NCBI RefSeq assembly: GCF_043641665.1
Contig: NC_092191.1
Location: 609,501-673,500, forward strand
DNA length: 64,000 nucleotides
From: Enoplosus armatus
Taxonomy: Eukaryota > Chordata > Actinopteri > Centrarchiformes > Enoplosidae
Reading direction: 5' to 3'
This document shows, in pieces, positions 1 to 14,899 of the stretch; position 1 is the first letter of the stretch, and every line of letters begins with the position of its first letter. The notes below the pieces were generated by a model. That model worked only from the letters and a program-made list of their open reading frames with translations. It ran no database searches and had not been told where the DNA came from. The position numbers and the translations under genes were made by a program.

Positions 1-854
1 AGAGGCCCCCTGACCCCCTACCTGTAGCACATGGAATAAGGAGCAAATGATCACAAGGAGCTGAGACAATCAGTTCACGATTAAATGGCATTCAAAGCAA
101 ACTAATCAGGCATTTCATCAACGAATATTAATGATATTCTCTCTAACTGATCTCACGTCAGTTTCTCCAGCTAAACTTTCATTAATATCAGATCAATAAT
201 TCAAGCTTATAAACTTAACAGTTTTAAATGAGGACCTTCAGTATTTGGATCAAGTGGCTCCTGAAAAATAAGGTGTGTCAGGTGAATATAAGTATCAGAT
301 CAGACTCAGTATCAGCAGATACTCAATATTAAAAGGTTCAGATCTGGATCAGGGCCAAAATAACTTGATCAGGATCCCGACTGTCCTTTGTCAACCACTC
401 ATGGTGAAGAAGAAGAGGTGGAGTCTGACACAGCAGCAAAGAGTGGAATAAAACAACAAAGAAAAGCTAGATGAAGCAGCATGAATCCAGCTGGTAGCTC
501 ACAGAGAAAACTGTGTTTTTAAAGAGCAGCTGAGAAGCTTCTTTTCCACAAAACCAAAAGTGAAAACTGTCACAAAGAAACAGAGCGATGCATCTTTGAT
601 CCGCAGCCAAACCAGAGCAGAGCGTCTGCCAGCAGCCACATTCCTCACAATCCCACTTCCTGAAAAACCTCCAACGCCCCCAAAACCACCAAACCTCCCC
701 CAGCTGGCTCCTCCCTCCCTCCTCTCCCCTCCTCCCCCCTCAGGTATTCACGGCATTGACTGCAGAATCTCAGCACGTCTGGATATTTGAGACGAACCTC
801 GGTTCTCATCCAGCAGCACAAAAACACACAATGAGCTTCATTCACACAGAGGCC

Positions 855-889
<35 letters not shown>

Positions 890-1414
890 CTATTAACACT
901 CAGCTGGAGCCTCCTGGTTTCTGTCACATTATCATCATCCTCAGAGCATGAACACGTAGAATACGCTTCGACTCCTGTATCACAACCAGCAACATTGCAT
1001 TGGGTAACTGCATTGAGACACAGCAGCTCGAGGATCAGAGGCTAGACAGGAAGTGATGTCATGACTGATCCAAGATTGGACCAAAATCCAAAAACTGAAT
1101 TTATCTACAAAGATCAACGGCAACAGAACCTGGAGCCCTCTGATTGGATGTTTCTAGCAATATTCTGCTTTTAGTGGATAAAACTGTCTTCAGTGAGTTC
1201 TCAATCAAACTATAAAAAAAAAAGACATCATTTCAGCCTGCAAACGTTTTACTTTCCCTGTTTCTAGAAGAAAAGAAAGAAAGAAAGAAAGAAAGAAAAG
1301 CAGCAGCAGTTACATCTTTTCTAAACGATGTCACACCTCTTTCACAGAAGGAACTGGAAGAATGTTTTTGGAATTAATACTACGATGGAGGAGGACATGA
1401 ACCAACCGTCTCAC
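1..1414 (-). other. ninl intron (left edge), no coding seen
   Basis: This stretch lies downstream of the last visible ninl exon in transcript order, so it should be intron of that minus-strand gene. I see no further ninein-like coding exon in it. It holds a pyrimidine-rich tract at about 655-740, a (GT)n microsatellite at about 856-886 and a short (GAAA)n run near 1266-1298. The open frames here are short and low-complexity. Confidence 0.6.
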
Positions 1415-4234
<2,820 letters not shown>

Positions 4235-4254
4235 TCACGCTGCAACACCAACAC

Positions 4255-6388
4255 CTGGAGAGACAACACCACAGGACACACTGAGTACATGTACCGGAGC
4301 GGTTATTCATACATGATCTGATATAATATAATGTGATGTAAAGTATGACATGACAGAGAGGGAAAACAACACAGACGAAAAATCAGACAAAGTTACATCA
4401 AATGAATTAGATTAAATGAACATAAATGAGATGAGATGATAATGAGGTGATAATGAGGTGAGACGAGTGTGTCTGGGCTGACTAAACCTCCAACCTAGCA
4501 CCACGTCTTTGGGTGGTCAACATCAAGAGACCCTAAGTCTCAGTTTATGACCTCATCGTGGACGTCACAGGTGAGCAGGTCAAACAAACACTGACTTCTT
4601 CCTTCTCATGTTATTTCATAGGAAGGATTTTTCTAGGACCTGAACAGGTGAAAGTATCCAGCATTTCACGAAAAATGTGACAAAGAAACTTGATTGACTG
4701 AGAAAAAAAGCACAATTTGTGAAAAGTCTTAAACAATAAACATTATTTAATGTGTGTCTTTCTAATCCCTTTAATCTGGTGATCGTTGATTTTGGGAGCA
4801 TATATGCTGTCACATGCTGACACTGCGTAACTTTTACACTAAGCTTTCAGACACTTGAATAATACAATAAAAAGTAAACAGGGGCTCCCTTCTCTGTTTC
4901 TTCTTCTCTGGTGGATTTCTTCCTCACCAACCAATAATGTTTGAGATGGCTGAAATATTTCCTGCTATCAAGCTGCACCAGAGACCCTGGAAACATGTGA
5001 ATGAGTCGCCTCAGAGTCTGAACACTCTACAGGAAGAAGAAGAGACCACTGAAGACAGACACAAGACACTCTGTCTGTGGCAGAAGTCCATTGATAAAAG
5101 GAGGGTTTTTGTTTGACATGTAATGACAGTTAAACATGTCAGTCTTTGTTGTGTTGAATCAGAACACATCAGCTTCTGTTATGTAATCAAGTAATCTGTG
5201 CTGCCTGCTGTTCCACCATCATCTTCATCTTCTTCTGGACCGTTCACTGCAGCTGCTAGCAACAGAACACTTCCATGTTGTACTCTCTAGATCTAGAACT
5301 GTTCCACATAAACCCTTTGTGTATTTAGCAATTCATTATTTATAATTAAAGTCATTTATCATTTTTCAAGTCAAAATTACAATAATTCATTTAGCCTTCT
5401 ACAATAATAAAGTGAATGTCTGTGTTTTGGACAGATACATAAAATACACATGAATGCATAATCCAGTAATATGATACTTAGATACTACTGTAATATAATA
5501 ATATATCATTTAACACTGACAGGAGCATTTTTCTGCATAACGAGTACTTTTGACACTTTAAATACAGTTACAGCTAATACTTTTACTTATTTCTACACTG
5601 TGGTATTGCAACTTTTACATTAGTAAACACTGGTGGAAAGTAACAAAGTACATTTACTTAAGTACTGTACCTAAGTGCAACTTTGAGGTACTTTTACTTT
5701 ACTTGAGTATTTCCATTTTATGTTTGTCTTGTCTACTTCTACTCCATTACATCTCAGGGGAAATATTGTACTTTCTACTAAACGAATTAATTTACAGATT
5801 CAGATTATTAATACTATTAATAATTAATTATCAGCAAATAAATGATGTATTATTACAGAACTACGCAGTAGTATATAATGAGTATTTTTACTTTTGGTAC
5901 TTTAAATATATTTTGATGCTAATACTTTTGTACTTTTACTTACTAAGTCAACATTTGAATGCAGGATTTGTTTCTTGTACCAGAGTATTTGTACTTTTAC
6001 TGAAGTCCCACCGCTGCTGACAACTAGTGGATCTGAAGTTAGAGAAGCAAATATGGAACGGATCCAGGGGAGTACAAGTACCTCAAAATGACAGTGAAAG
6101 AACAATAGGTCAATAAATGCTGTAGATGGAGACCGACAACGTCTCGGGTCTGTCCGGTCAGTCTCGCGAGCCGCTGGAGCTTCACCATGGGAACGGAGCC
6201 GCGCGAGCTGCAGGAACAAAAGGCTCGCGGCTGAATCCAAAACTAAGAAGTCAGTTCGTGCGTCATTTCATACGAGCGTCAAACGGCTCCGTTACTAACG
6301 GAAACTTTCACTGTCCGGTAACTCACCCACGTTAACGGTGTTCACTGATAACTCACCAGGTAACAATAGTTGTAGCTAGGTTTCTTAC
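4255..6388 (-). other. ninl 5' intron
   Basis: Between the ATG exon and the candidate first exon I see no coding sequence. The interval is AT-rich and contains a dispersed repeat at 5628-6018. A locally CpG-rich stretch at about 6120-6340 may belong to the ninl promoter. Confidence 0.55.
5628..6018. mobile_element. non-autonomous hAT-like element (teleost 'gtggaaagta' family)
   Basis: The segment starts cactggtggaaagtaac and runs through many gtacttttactt and aagtactgtac words. It ends ttactgaagtcccaccgctg, so the ends are degraded inverted repeats of the form CAGTGG...CCACTG. A closely similar element lies at 37075-37495, and a short version with perfect termini at 62452-62605. Such short AT-rich TIR elements are common in percomorph genomes. 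No transposase is encoded. Confidence 0.6.
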
Positions 6389-6600
6389 CGCGGGAAAAGT
6401 TCACCTCCTCCTCCGGTCCTCTCCGGTAAAACTTCACGTTTCCTCCATGAATGTGTTCCTGGAGCTCCGGACAGTCCGCCGTTAAACCACCAACATGAAC
6501 CGAGAGTAACGGAGCAGACTGGCACCGACAGACAACCGCCGCCTGAAGCTACCGTTAGTTTCCGGAGAGATACTTCCGGTCGGACGTTTCACAATAAAAC
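6389..6600 (-). promoter_or_regulatory. ninl: candidate ninl promoter and non-coding first exon
   Basis: This CpG-richer block ends, on the minus strand, in a good donor (CCGCG followed by GTAAGAAA) at 6388/6389. That is the expected structure for an untranslated first exon spliced to the ATG exon at about 4254. The transcription start cannot be placed; a TATA box is not evident. The assignment rests on orientation and proximity. Confidence 0.5.
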
Positions 6601-8588
6601 GTTCATTACGCTGACTTTTGGTTCAAGAGCTGATTATTTCATGGGTCCAAATAATCAGTTCCCAGGAGTTTTTCGGAAAGAACTGTGCAATATGTTCCTC
6701 ATTAATTAAAACAAAATAAAGAGAAGTCTGAGGCTGTTATTTTAGTTTACTGACTTGTGTTAAGTTGAAACATTCAAATACCCATTCATCGTTCATTTAA
6801 CTTTTAGTTTGTTTGAAACTTTATTCATCAGTTTATTTGTATAAGTAGCATATTACATTAATACAGTATTTAAAAGCATTGTGAAGGTCGGATTAAAAGA
6901 AATTTAAAAAATTACAACTACAACTTGATCTAATCAATGGAAGAAATAAAAATAAAAAAACAATGAAATAATCAAAGAACATATTAGAAAACCATTAGAA
7001 AATAATATCCAATAATCATATCCAGGCCTTCTGATAATAAGATAAACAGGAGACCAAGAATTCTCCCAATGTATGTTGCCTATAGATAAATTCACATTTC
7101 CTGATGGTAATCTGACATACTGACTATAATACTATAATACTCTCTAGGTAGCAATTAATTGGAATTAATCAACTATGAAGAAATGCACTTGTTGAAAACA
7201 AAACACCGAATATCACAGTGCTCTGTATGTATTTGTCATGAACAGAAACATATCAGTGCCTTTCTAGGATTAAACGACACCACGACAATATACAATAGTA
7301 GCTTTATTTTATGCAGCCTAAATATTATGGTTATCTTTGCAAGCAATAGAAAACAAACGCAAGAAACAAAGCGTTTATACCGTGTAAATTAGAAGGGTAG
7401 TTTTCAAGCAACACGTTTTTAGGCTGCGTTTTATTTTGAATAAAATAAAGCAATCTCTTCCGGTCTTCACTGTGTCACTCTGACGTCTTGACGAAGGATC
7501 CTGCAGAGTTCAGCCGATAGAGGGCGCTGACTCACAGACCGACTGTCTCTGCAGGTGAACCGTGCAGTCCGCCATGTGAACCGGCCAACAGACATCAGGT
7601 GGATAAAGGAAATCCTCCTTTGTTACTTTTCTGCTGCTGGAAAATAATATTTACTCAAAACAGACACAGTTCACAGACTGAACCAGGTTCAGTTCTGAGA
7701 TCTAAATATCAGAAACCACTCTGTCATGATAACAGTCACAATAAGCATCTGTAATCTGTGAAAGGCCCCTGAATTATCCTCTACCAGTCAGTCAGTAAAT
7801 CAAATGCTTATCTAAAGATACAGTTACTCTAGATGGCATTGCCAGCGCCACAGTGAGGAATCTCGGAGTTGTCTTTGATCAGGACATGTCCTTGAACTCA
7901 AACTTCAAAGACTGCCTTCTTTCACCTCCGTAACATTGAAACATCAGAAAGATCCTGTCTCAAACAGATAAAGAACCCTGTTAATTGAATTAAGATGTAA
8001 GGCCTACAAGTAAAGTACTTTAATTTATTGACATTTACGTCAACAGCTGGATATAACAATAATTCCTAGTAATATAATGAATCAATTAACATGACCTGGA
8101 CCCAGATGAACTGCATAACATTGATAGATGGATTAACCAATTATAAAGTAATTAATTCATTAAAGTTCAAATCTAAATCTTTGCTAATATCTCCACTTGT
8201 CTGTTATGAGCTGAGGAGCTTCCTGACTGCTGTAACTAGCAGTAGTGACAGTGTTGCTACAGGTCTGATGGTGCCGACTGAACGGCTTCCTGCAGCACAA
8301 TCCCTCTTTATTTTATAGATGTGCAACGTCTCCCTACGGCGGCCAAGAAAAAAATATTCCACACCTTTGAAAATGAATTGAATTCACGAAGACTTCAAGA
8401 GCTGCAGATACTCTGATACTGCTTCGACTAAATCTCATCAAGGTCTCCTGTCTTTGCTTCCACTCAGTCATAATGGAGACTTAATGTCTCACACAGAAAG
8501 TAACACTTACCCTTAATTCTTTCAAACTTAAAAATTATACTTTGTCTTTCAGGGCTTCCATACAGACCAGAGAATCCAGCAGCTTTAC
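6601..8588. other. intergenic, AT-rich; LINE fragment
   Basis: I see no gene here. The first kilobase is AT-rich with only short spurious frames. A decayed non-LTR retrotransposon fragment at 7829-7980 is annotated separately. If the PYD fragment to the right was once a whole gene, its missing 3' exons would have lain here, and nothing resembling NACHT, LRR, CARD or SPRY is visible. Confidence 0.6.
7829..7980 (+). mobile_element. decayed LINE (L2-like) reverse-transcriptase fragment
   Basis: Translation gives ATVRNLGVVFDQDMSLNS and then, after a shift of frame, TAFFHLRNI. This is the motif pair found near the C-terminal end of L2/CR1-type reverse transcriptases (VRNLGVxxDxxLSLxSH followed by FFHLRNI). 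The frame change and the lack of flanking similarity show a short dead copy. The subfamily is uncertain. Confidence 0.6.
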
Positions 8589-9333
8589 CTTCACTCTGAG
8601 AGGAGGAAGGTCCTCTGTTCTCTGAAGTCTCTCCAACATCACTGACGTCCACTGACACTGAGACAGAGAGATGATGTGTTATATTTTCAGTTTGACTTAT
8701 CACTTATTACTTATCATTAAGCTAATCAGTCTTTCATTTGCATGTAAAATGTGCCTGTCTTATGTTCTGTAGCTAATAGAGGGCGCGATATGAGGCCTTC
8801 AGATACTCAGTGACATTAATATCTCCCAGTGTCTCAAACCAAGGACTAAATAAGAGAGAAAGACATCAGGTAGCGCCACCACGCCTCTGTCCTCTCAGAT
8901 AGCACTGATTGATAACTTAAACCTTTGCTCATGAGTCTGAGATCAGGCCTTAAATTTGACTCTTTGTTGAATGCAGTGAGCTTCCGTACTGAGAGACTCT
9001 GTTCCTTTACAAGTATTGTGTTGCCGTGTCAACCCACTCCTTTTACCTGGAAATACAAGTTGAATAAAGTGCGACAGACCTTGTGGTGCTGAGCTGGTGT
9101 CCGACAGACTCTGCACCAGGCTGTTCCTTCTTGGTGACCTTCAGAGCTCCATGAAGTCTATAGGTGTTCACCATCAGATCCACTGTTGTCCACCTTTCTG
9201 CCGTCTCCAGCTTGGACGCTTTGATGGTTTGGTAGCCTTCCAGGGTGGCAGGCTGCTGCAGAAACCATTTGAACACCTGGAATTTGTCGTGTCTTAAATC
9301 CTCCAGAGTGTTCAGGAGGTCCTCTGGCGTCAT
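8589..9333 (-). pseudogene. orphan Pyrin-domain gene fragment (PYD exon + linker exon)
   Basis: Exon 9080-9333 starts at ATG 9333 and encodes a Pyrin domain: MTPEDLLNTLEDL, then FQVFKWFLQQ, then SKLETAERWTTVDLMVNTY, ending near LKVTKK. PYDs recruit ASC or related adaptors in inflammasome signalling. After LKVTKK the open frame reads EQPGAES, but the +1 frame reads SLVQSLSDTSSAPQ, the usual tail of fish PYD exons. One extra base near the AAGAAGGAACAG word therefore appears to break the frame. In the family-like frame the exon ends at a GTCTGT donor in phase 1. That matches exon 8589-8657 (VSVDVSDVGETSENRG..., donor GTAAAG). No further exon follows on the left. It is either a pseudogene or a truncated PYD-only gene; a sequencing error would also explain the shift. 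Confidence 0.65.
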
Positions 9334-10111
9334 CGTGGCTCCCTGCTGAAGTCAGGCAGTATTGTCGACCTGAAGGAAAACTGTGACACAAATGCATCAG
9401 AGCAGCAGCAGGAGTTGTGATTGGCTGACACAGGAGCTGTGTTTGTAGTTTGTAGTATCTGTGAGTCTGGCCAGTTAGAGCTCCTGCTGCTGCTCTGTGG
9501 GCTGGACTTAATGTCATTTTGAAGTGGCACACCGCTTACACTTCTTTCACTTAAAGAGAGCCATCTTTGAGTAGAAGCACCACTGTAAATGTTAACGCAG
9601 GATGCTAATGAATTGTCAGACTCCTTCATTCATTCAGATAACCAAAAACCATATAAAGAGCCGAAGTTCCATTTTCCGATAGCTTTTGTTCCAGCGGGTT
9701 TTAGTTCTTGAAATCAAGGCTGTGCTGTTGTTTTTAGCCATGCTAGCAGCACGGCTACAACACCAAACAACACTGTAGAAAGATAAGATCATCATGAAAC
9801 CACAACTATAAGGTGAACACAGTTCTTAGATGTTAACCTAAGACAGCGTCCAACGTTCCACAGAGGACGACACGAGTCAGCTCTGCAGTGAACACCAAGA
9901 CGTGTGAGTTTCTTTACTCGTACTACATTTATGTTTGCAGTATCTTGACGCTTGAGTTAATTATGTTTAAATGATTGTACATTGTGTTCATTCTTGTTAG
10001 TTATAGGGTAGCCAGATATTTGTTCCTTATGTATTAAATGTATTGTGTGGTTATAATACTTGGTACATATTTTCTGTTTAGATATAAAACCAGCATCGAT
10101 TGGGTTAGGGT
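9334..10111. other. 5' flank of PYD fragment, nothing coding
   Basis: A pyrimidine-AG acceptor-like site just upstream of the PYD ATG suggests that a 5' untranslated exon once lay further right. No coding exon, tRNA or clear promoter motif is visible. The right end carries two TTAGGG-like units (about 10100-10115) and then runs directly into the 11-bp satellite. Confidence 0.5.
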
Positions 10112-13068
10112 TAGTATATTAGTATAGTCTCAGTATATTCTCAGTATATTCTCAGTATATTCTCAGTATAGTCACAGTATATTGTCAGTATATTCTCAGT
10201 ATATTCTCAGTATGGTTTCAGTATATTCTCTGTATATTCTCAGTATATTCTCAGTATAGTCTCAGTATATTCTCAGTATAGTCTCAGTATATTCTCAGTA
10301 TATTCTCAGTATATTCTCAGTATAGTCACAGTATATTCTCAGTATAGTCTCAGTATATTCTCAGTATAGTCTCAGTATATTCTCAGTATAGTCTCAGTAT
10401 ATTCTCAGTATAGTCTCAGTATATTCTCAGTATAGTCTCAGTATATTCTCAGTATATTCTCAGTATAGTCACAGTATATTGTCAGTATATTCTCAGTATA
10501 GTCTCAGTATATTCTCAGTATAGTCTCAGTATATTCTCAGTATATTCTCAGTATAGTCACAGTATATTCTCAGTATATTCTCAGTATATTCTCAGTATAG
10601 TCTCAGTATATTCTCAGTATAGTCTCAGTATATTCTCAGTATATTCTCAGTATAGTCACAGTATATTGTCAGTATATTCTCAGTATAGTCTCAGTATATT
10701 CTCAGTATATTCTCAGTATATTCTCAGTATAGTCTCAGTATGGTCTCAGTATATTCTCAGTATAGTCTCAGTATATTCTCAGTATATTTTCAGTATATTC
10801 TCTGTATATTCTCAGTATGGTCACAGTATATTCTCAGTATAGTCTCAGTATAGTCTCAGTATATTCTCAGTATATTCTCAGTATAGTCTCAGTATATTCT
10901 CAGTATATTCTCAGTATATTTTCAGTATAGTCTCAGTATATTCTCAGTATATTCTCAGTATATTTTCAGTATAGTCTCAGTATATTTTCAGTATATTCTC
11001 AGTATAGTCTCAGTATAGTCTCAGTATATTGTCAGTATATTTTCAGTATATTCTCTGTATATTCTCAGTATGGTCACAGTATAGTCTCAGTATATTCTCA
11101 GTATATTCTCAGTATAGTCTCAGTATATTCTCAGTATATTCTCAGTATATTGTCAGTATATTTTCAGTATATTCTCTGTATATTCTCAGTATGGTCACAG
11201 TATAGTCTCAGTATAGTCTCAGTATATTCTCAGTATATTTTCAGTATAGTCTCAGTATATTTTCAGTATATTCTCAGTATATTTTCAGTATATTCTCAGT
11301 ATAGTCTCAGTATATTCTCAGTATATTCTCAGTATATTCTCAGTATAGTCTCAGTATATTCTCAGTATATTTTCAGTATATTCTCAGTATATTCTCAGTA
11401 TAGTCTCAGTATATTCTCAGTATATTCTCTGTATATTCTCAGTATAGTCTCAGTATATTTTCAGTATATTCTCAGTATATTGTCAGTATATTCTCAGTAT
11501 ATTTTCAGTATATTCTCAGTATATTCTCAGTATAGTCTCAGTATATTCTCAGTATATTCTCAGTATAGTCTCAGTATATTCTCAGTATAGTCTCAGTATA
11601 TTCTCAGTATATTTTCAGTATAGTCTCAGTATATTTTCAGTATATTCTCAGTATATTTTCAGTATATTCTCAGTATAGTCTCAGTATATTCTCAGTATAT
11701 TCTCAGTATATTGTCAGTATATTCTCAGTATATTCTCAGTATATTCTCTGTATATTCTCAGTATAGTCTCAGTATATTCTCAGTATATTCTCAGTATATT
11801 GTCAGTATATTCTCAGTATATTTTCAGTATATTCTCAGTATATTCTCAGTATAGTCTCAGTATATTCTCAGTATATTCTCTGTATATTCTCAGTATAGTC
11901 TCAGTATATTCTCAGTATATTCTCAGTATATTTTCAGTATATTCTCAGTATATTTTCAGTATAGTCTCAGTACATTCTCAGTATATTCTCAGTATATTTT
12001 CAGTATATTCTCAGTATATTTTCAGTATATTCTCTGTATATTCTCAGTATATTCTCAGTATATTTTCAGTATATTCTCTGTATATTCTCAGTATATTCTC
12101 AGTATATTCTCTGTATATTCTCAGTATATTTTCAGTATAGTCTCAGTATATTCTCAGTATATTCTCAGTATGGTCTCAGTATATTCTCAGTATATTTTCA
12201 GTATATTCTCAGTATAGTCTCAGTATATTCTCAGTATATTTTCAGTATATTCTCAGTATAGTCTCAGTATATTCTCAGTATAGTCACAGTATATTGTCAG
12301 TATATTGTCAGTATAGTCTCAGTATATTCTCTGTATATTCTCAGTATATTCTCAGTATATTCTCAGTATGGTCTCAGTATATTTTCAGTATATTCTCAGT
12401 ATATTCTCAGTATATTCTCAGTATGGTCTCAGTATATTTTCAGTATAGTCTCAGTACATTCTCAGTATATTCTCAGTATATTTTCAGTATAGTCACAGTA
12501 TATTTTCAGTATATTTTCAGTATATTCTCAGTATATTTTCAGTATAGTCTCAGTATAGTCTCAGTATGGTCACAGTATATTCTCAGTATATTTTCAGTAT
12601 ATTCTCAGTATATTCTCAGTATAGTCACAGTATATTTTCAGTATATTCTCAGTATATTCTCAGTATAGTCACAGTATATTTTCAGTATATTCTCTGTATA
12701 TTCTCAGTATAGTCTCAGTATATTCTCAGTATATTCTCAGTATAGTCACAGTATATTGTCAGTATATTGTCAGTATAGTCTCAGTATATTCTCTGTATAT
12801 TCTAAGTATATTCTCAGTATATTCTCAGTATATTCTCAGTATGGTTTCAGTATATTCTCTGTATATTCTCAGTATAGTCTCAGTATATTCTCAGTATATT
12901 CTCAGTATATTCTCTGTATATTCTCAGTATAGTCTCAGTATGGTCTCAGTATATTTTCAGTATATTCTCAGTATATTCTCAGTATATTCTCTGTATATTC
13001 TCAGTATAGTCTCAGTATATTCTCAGTATATTCTCAGTATGGTCACAGTATATTCTCAGTATATTCTC
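10112..13068. repeat. satellite, 11-bp unit (agtatattctc), about 270 copies
   Basis: About 2.96 kb of uninterrupted tandem 11-mers. The common forms are agtatattctc and agtatagtctc. Rarer forms end ttttc, ttgtc, gtcac, ggtctc or ttctctg. Because 11 is not a multiple of 3, three units make an 11-codon frame (SQYILSIFSVY-like), and long stop-free frames arise without meaning. Variant order repeats in blocks, suggesting amplification of multi-unit segments. It separates the PYD fragment from the NLR gene. Confidence 0.97.
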
Positions 13069-13380
13069 CCCCCTGCTGTCCGTTGTATTGCGGCCTGGGG
13101 CGCCGCCTCCAGTGTGGATGTAAAGTGTGAGTAGATGTTGTGAGGACCCAGATGGGAGGTAAGCAGAGATCCAGGGCTCCATCACAGCAGAGCAACACAT
13201 CACATATGAAGTTTTAGTCGCAGTACAAAGTAGTTTCACATGTTGCTCAACATCCTTCTTTTTCATCCTTTTTTTTGTATTTTTTATTACATGTATGAAC
13301 ATAATTGTCTTCTTTTCTTGTGTTTCTCTTTAAGATAACCGACAACCGTGACGTCCCGGCCGCTTCCGGTGGGCCAGTTG

Positions 13381-13392
13381 AGTTTCACTTTG
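13381..13392 (+). promoter_or_regulatory. ISRE-like motif upstream of NLR
   Basis: The word agtttcactttg is close to the interferon-stimulated response element consensus AGTTTCNNTTTC, with one mismatch at the end. It sits in a local CpG-rich patch 1.5 kb before the NLR start codon. By-eye motif matches of this length are weak evidence on their own. Confidence 0.3.
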
Positions 13393-14701
13393 TGTGTCGT
13401 CGTGTCGCAGTTTCTCGTCTCCATCTGAAGGTCCGTTTGACTCTTTGCTCATCTTGTTCGTTTACCTTCAGATACAAGATATACAGTGAAGTATTCAGTC
13501 AAAGTAGTAGTAGTACTTTGTAGTAGTCGTAGTAGTAGTAGTACGTTAAAGTCCTGCATTCTACATGTATTTCAAGTACAGAAGTATTAGCATATGAAAG
13601 TGAAAGTAGTCAGTATACAGAGAGGCCTCCGTCAGTGTTGTGTTATTATATTAGTGGATGATTATTATTGATGCATTAACATGTAACATGTAACCTAATG
13701 TAGCTTGTACAGGTTTCAGCAGCAGGCCTGTTGCATGTGGACTGAACATGGATTGTATGTCAGTAGATCCATATAAAGTACATGAGTACTTCAGGTACAT
13801 GGAGGTAGTTCCTCCCAGTGTGAAGTGTGTATTAGGAGGTCTGGTGAATGTCCTCAGCAGTTCGTCTTCGTTTGAATTCATTCAACATGCAGGAAGTCCA
13901 AGAGCTGGTGTGAAAGCTCTTTGATCGCTTCGCATCCTCTGGATGAAGCCGTTAGGACTCAATCAATAGTTTGATTTGAGAGTGAAACATGAAAACAATC
14001 AAACAGCTGGACGACAGCTGTGTGTCCAGTGATAAGAAGGAGCAGAATCTGTCTGTAATATTGAAGCTGCAGTGAATCAGCTGGACGTGTTGCGTCTCTG
14101 ATGGTCTGCTGCACTTGTTGTTTTCAGTGAAAGATGGATTTGTCTTCCACAGAGACACTTTGGCTGCCACACAAAGGGACGAGTCAGCCCTCAGCTCCAT
14201 GAGGCCATCTAGTGGCCTGATAGTAGAAGTAGAGCAGCTGCTGTCTGAGGACTGACCAATGACAACAAGCAGCATCAATAACAAACCATTGATCCATGTA
14301 TTGATTAGTTTGAAGTGTTGAGTGAATGAAATGTAAGAACGTCAGCAGAGAAGCAGCTGATATTTGGTATTTTTCCAGGAGAAACGATGTAAAGGATGAA
14401 GAGTTTTCAGTTGTCAGTGCTGATCAATGATTGGACTGATGCTCTCAGTGTTTCCCGACAGATGAAGGTAGAAAGTCTCTGGGAGCTGATGTGGATGTGA
14501 ACTCAGCAGCAGCTGCCAACATGATGTTGGGTTATTGGACGAGCTGCCACTGCATACTGACTGGACATAGTAGACTTGGAAAAACAGGAACGTTTGAAAT
14601 GTAGAAGAGCTTTTCAAAGTCAGTCAAACAGACGCCAGAAGTGATGTCATCCCCAAAGAAAGGCAAAGGAAAAGCGACATGAAGTGTATTCCTCTAGTCC
14701 T

Positions 14702-14719
14702 GGGTTAGGGTTAGGGTTA
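14702..14719 (+). repeat. interstitial telomere-like repeat (GGGTTA x3)
   Basis: Three consecutive telomeric hexamers lie in unique sequence just upstream of the NLR gene. Two-unit versions occur near 10100 and, on the opposite strand, near 63250. Confidence 0.8.
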
Positions 14720-14899
14720 TCCAGAGGACTAAAGAGTGGTGTGAATGTCGTCTCTTAGATATGAGAGACAACATTTCAGACGAGTGTATTGAGTCTTGAG
14801 GTGAAGGAACCGTTTCCTCCAGTCAGAGCTCTGTGAGTTTGTCATGTGACTGAGAGCTCTCCCTGCAGGTTGTGTTTGTGTGAAGGTGGGGGCTCTGCT

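Larger units (their letters stand above)
13069..14899. other. NLR 5' flank with candidate promoter near 13.3-13.45 kb
   Basis: No coding exon is visible. Around 13340-13440 the sequence becomes CpG-rich. It has a TGACGTCC (CRE-like) word, a CGCTTCCGGT (ETS-like) word and agtttcactttg (ISRE-like) at 13381-13392. These are followed by CTGAAG and GTCCGT, a possible donor of an untranslated exon. About 13490-13640 is a degraded copy of a dispersed repeat (gaagtattcag...aaagtcctgcatt). A three-unit telomere-like run lies at 14702-14719. Confidence 0.4.

Noticed and set aside
11150..13134. Long SVYSQYILSIF-type proteins
   Set aside because: Frames through the 11-bp satellite; openness follows from the absence of stops in the unit.
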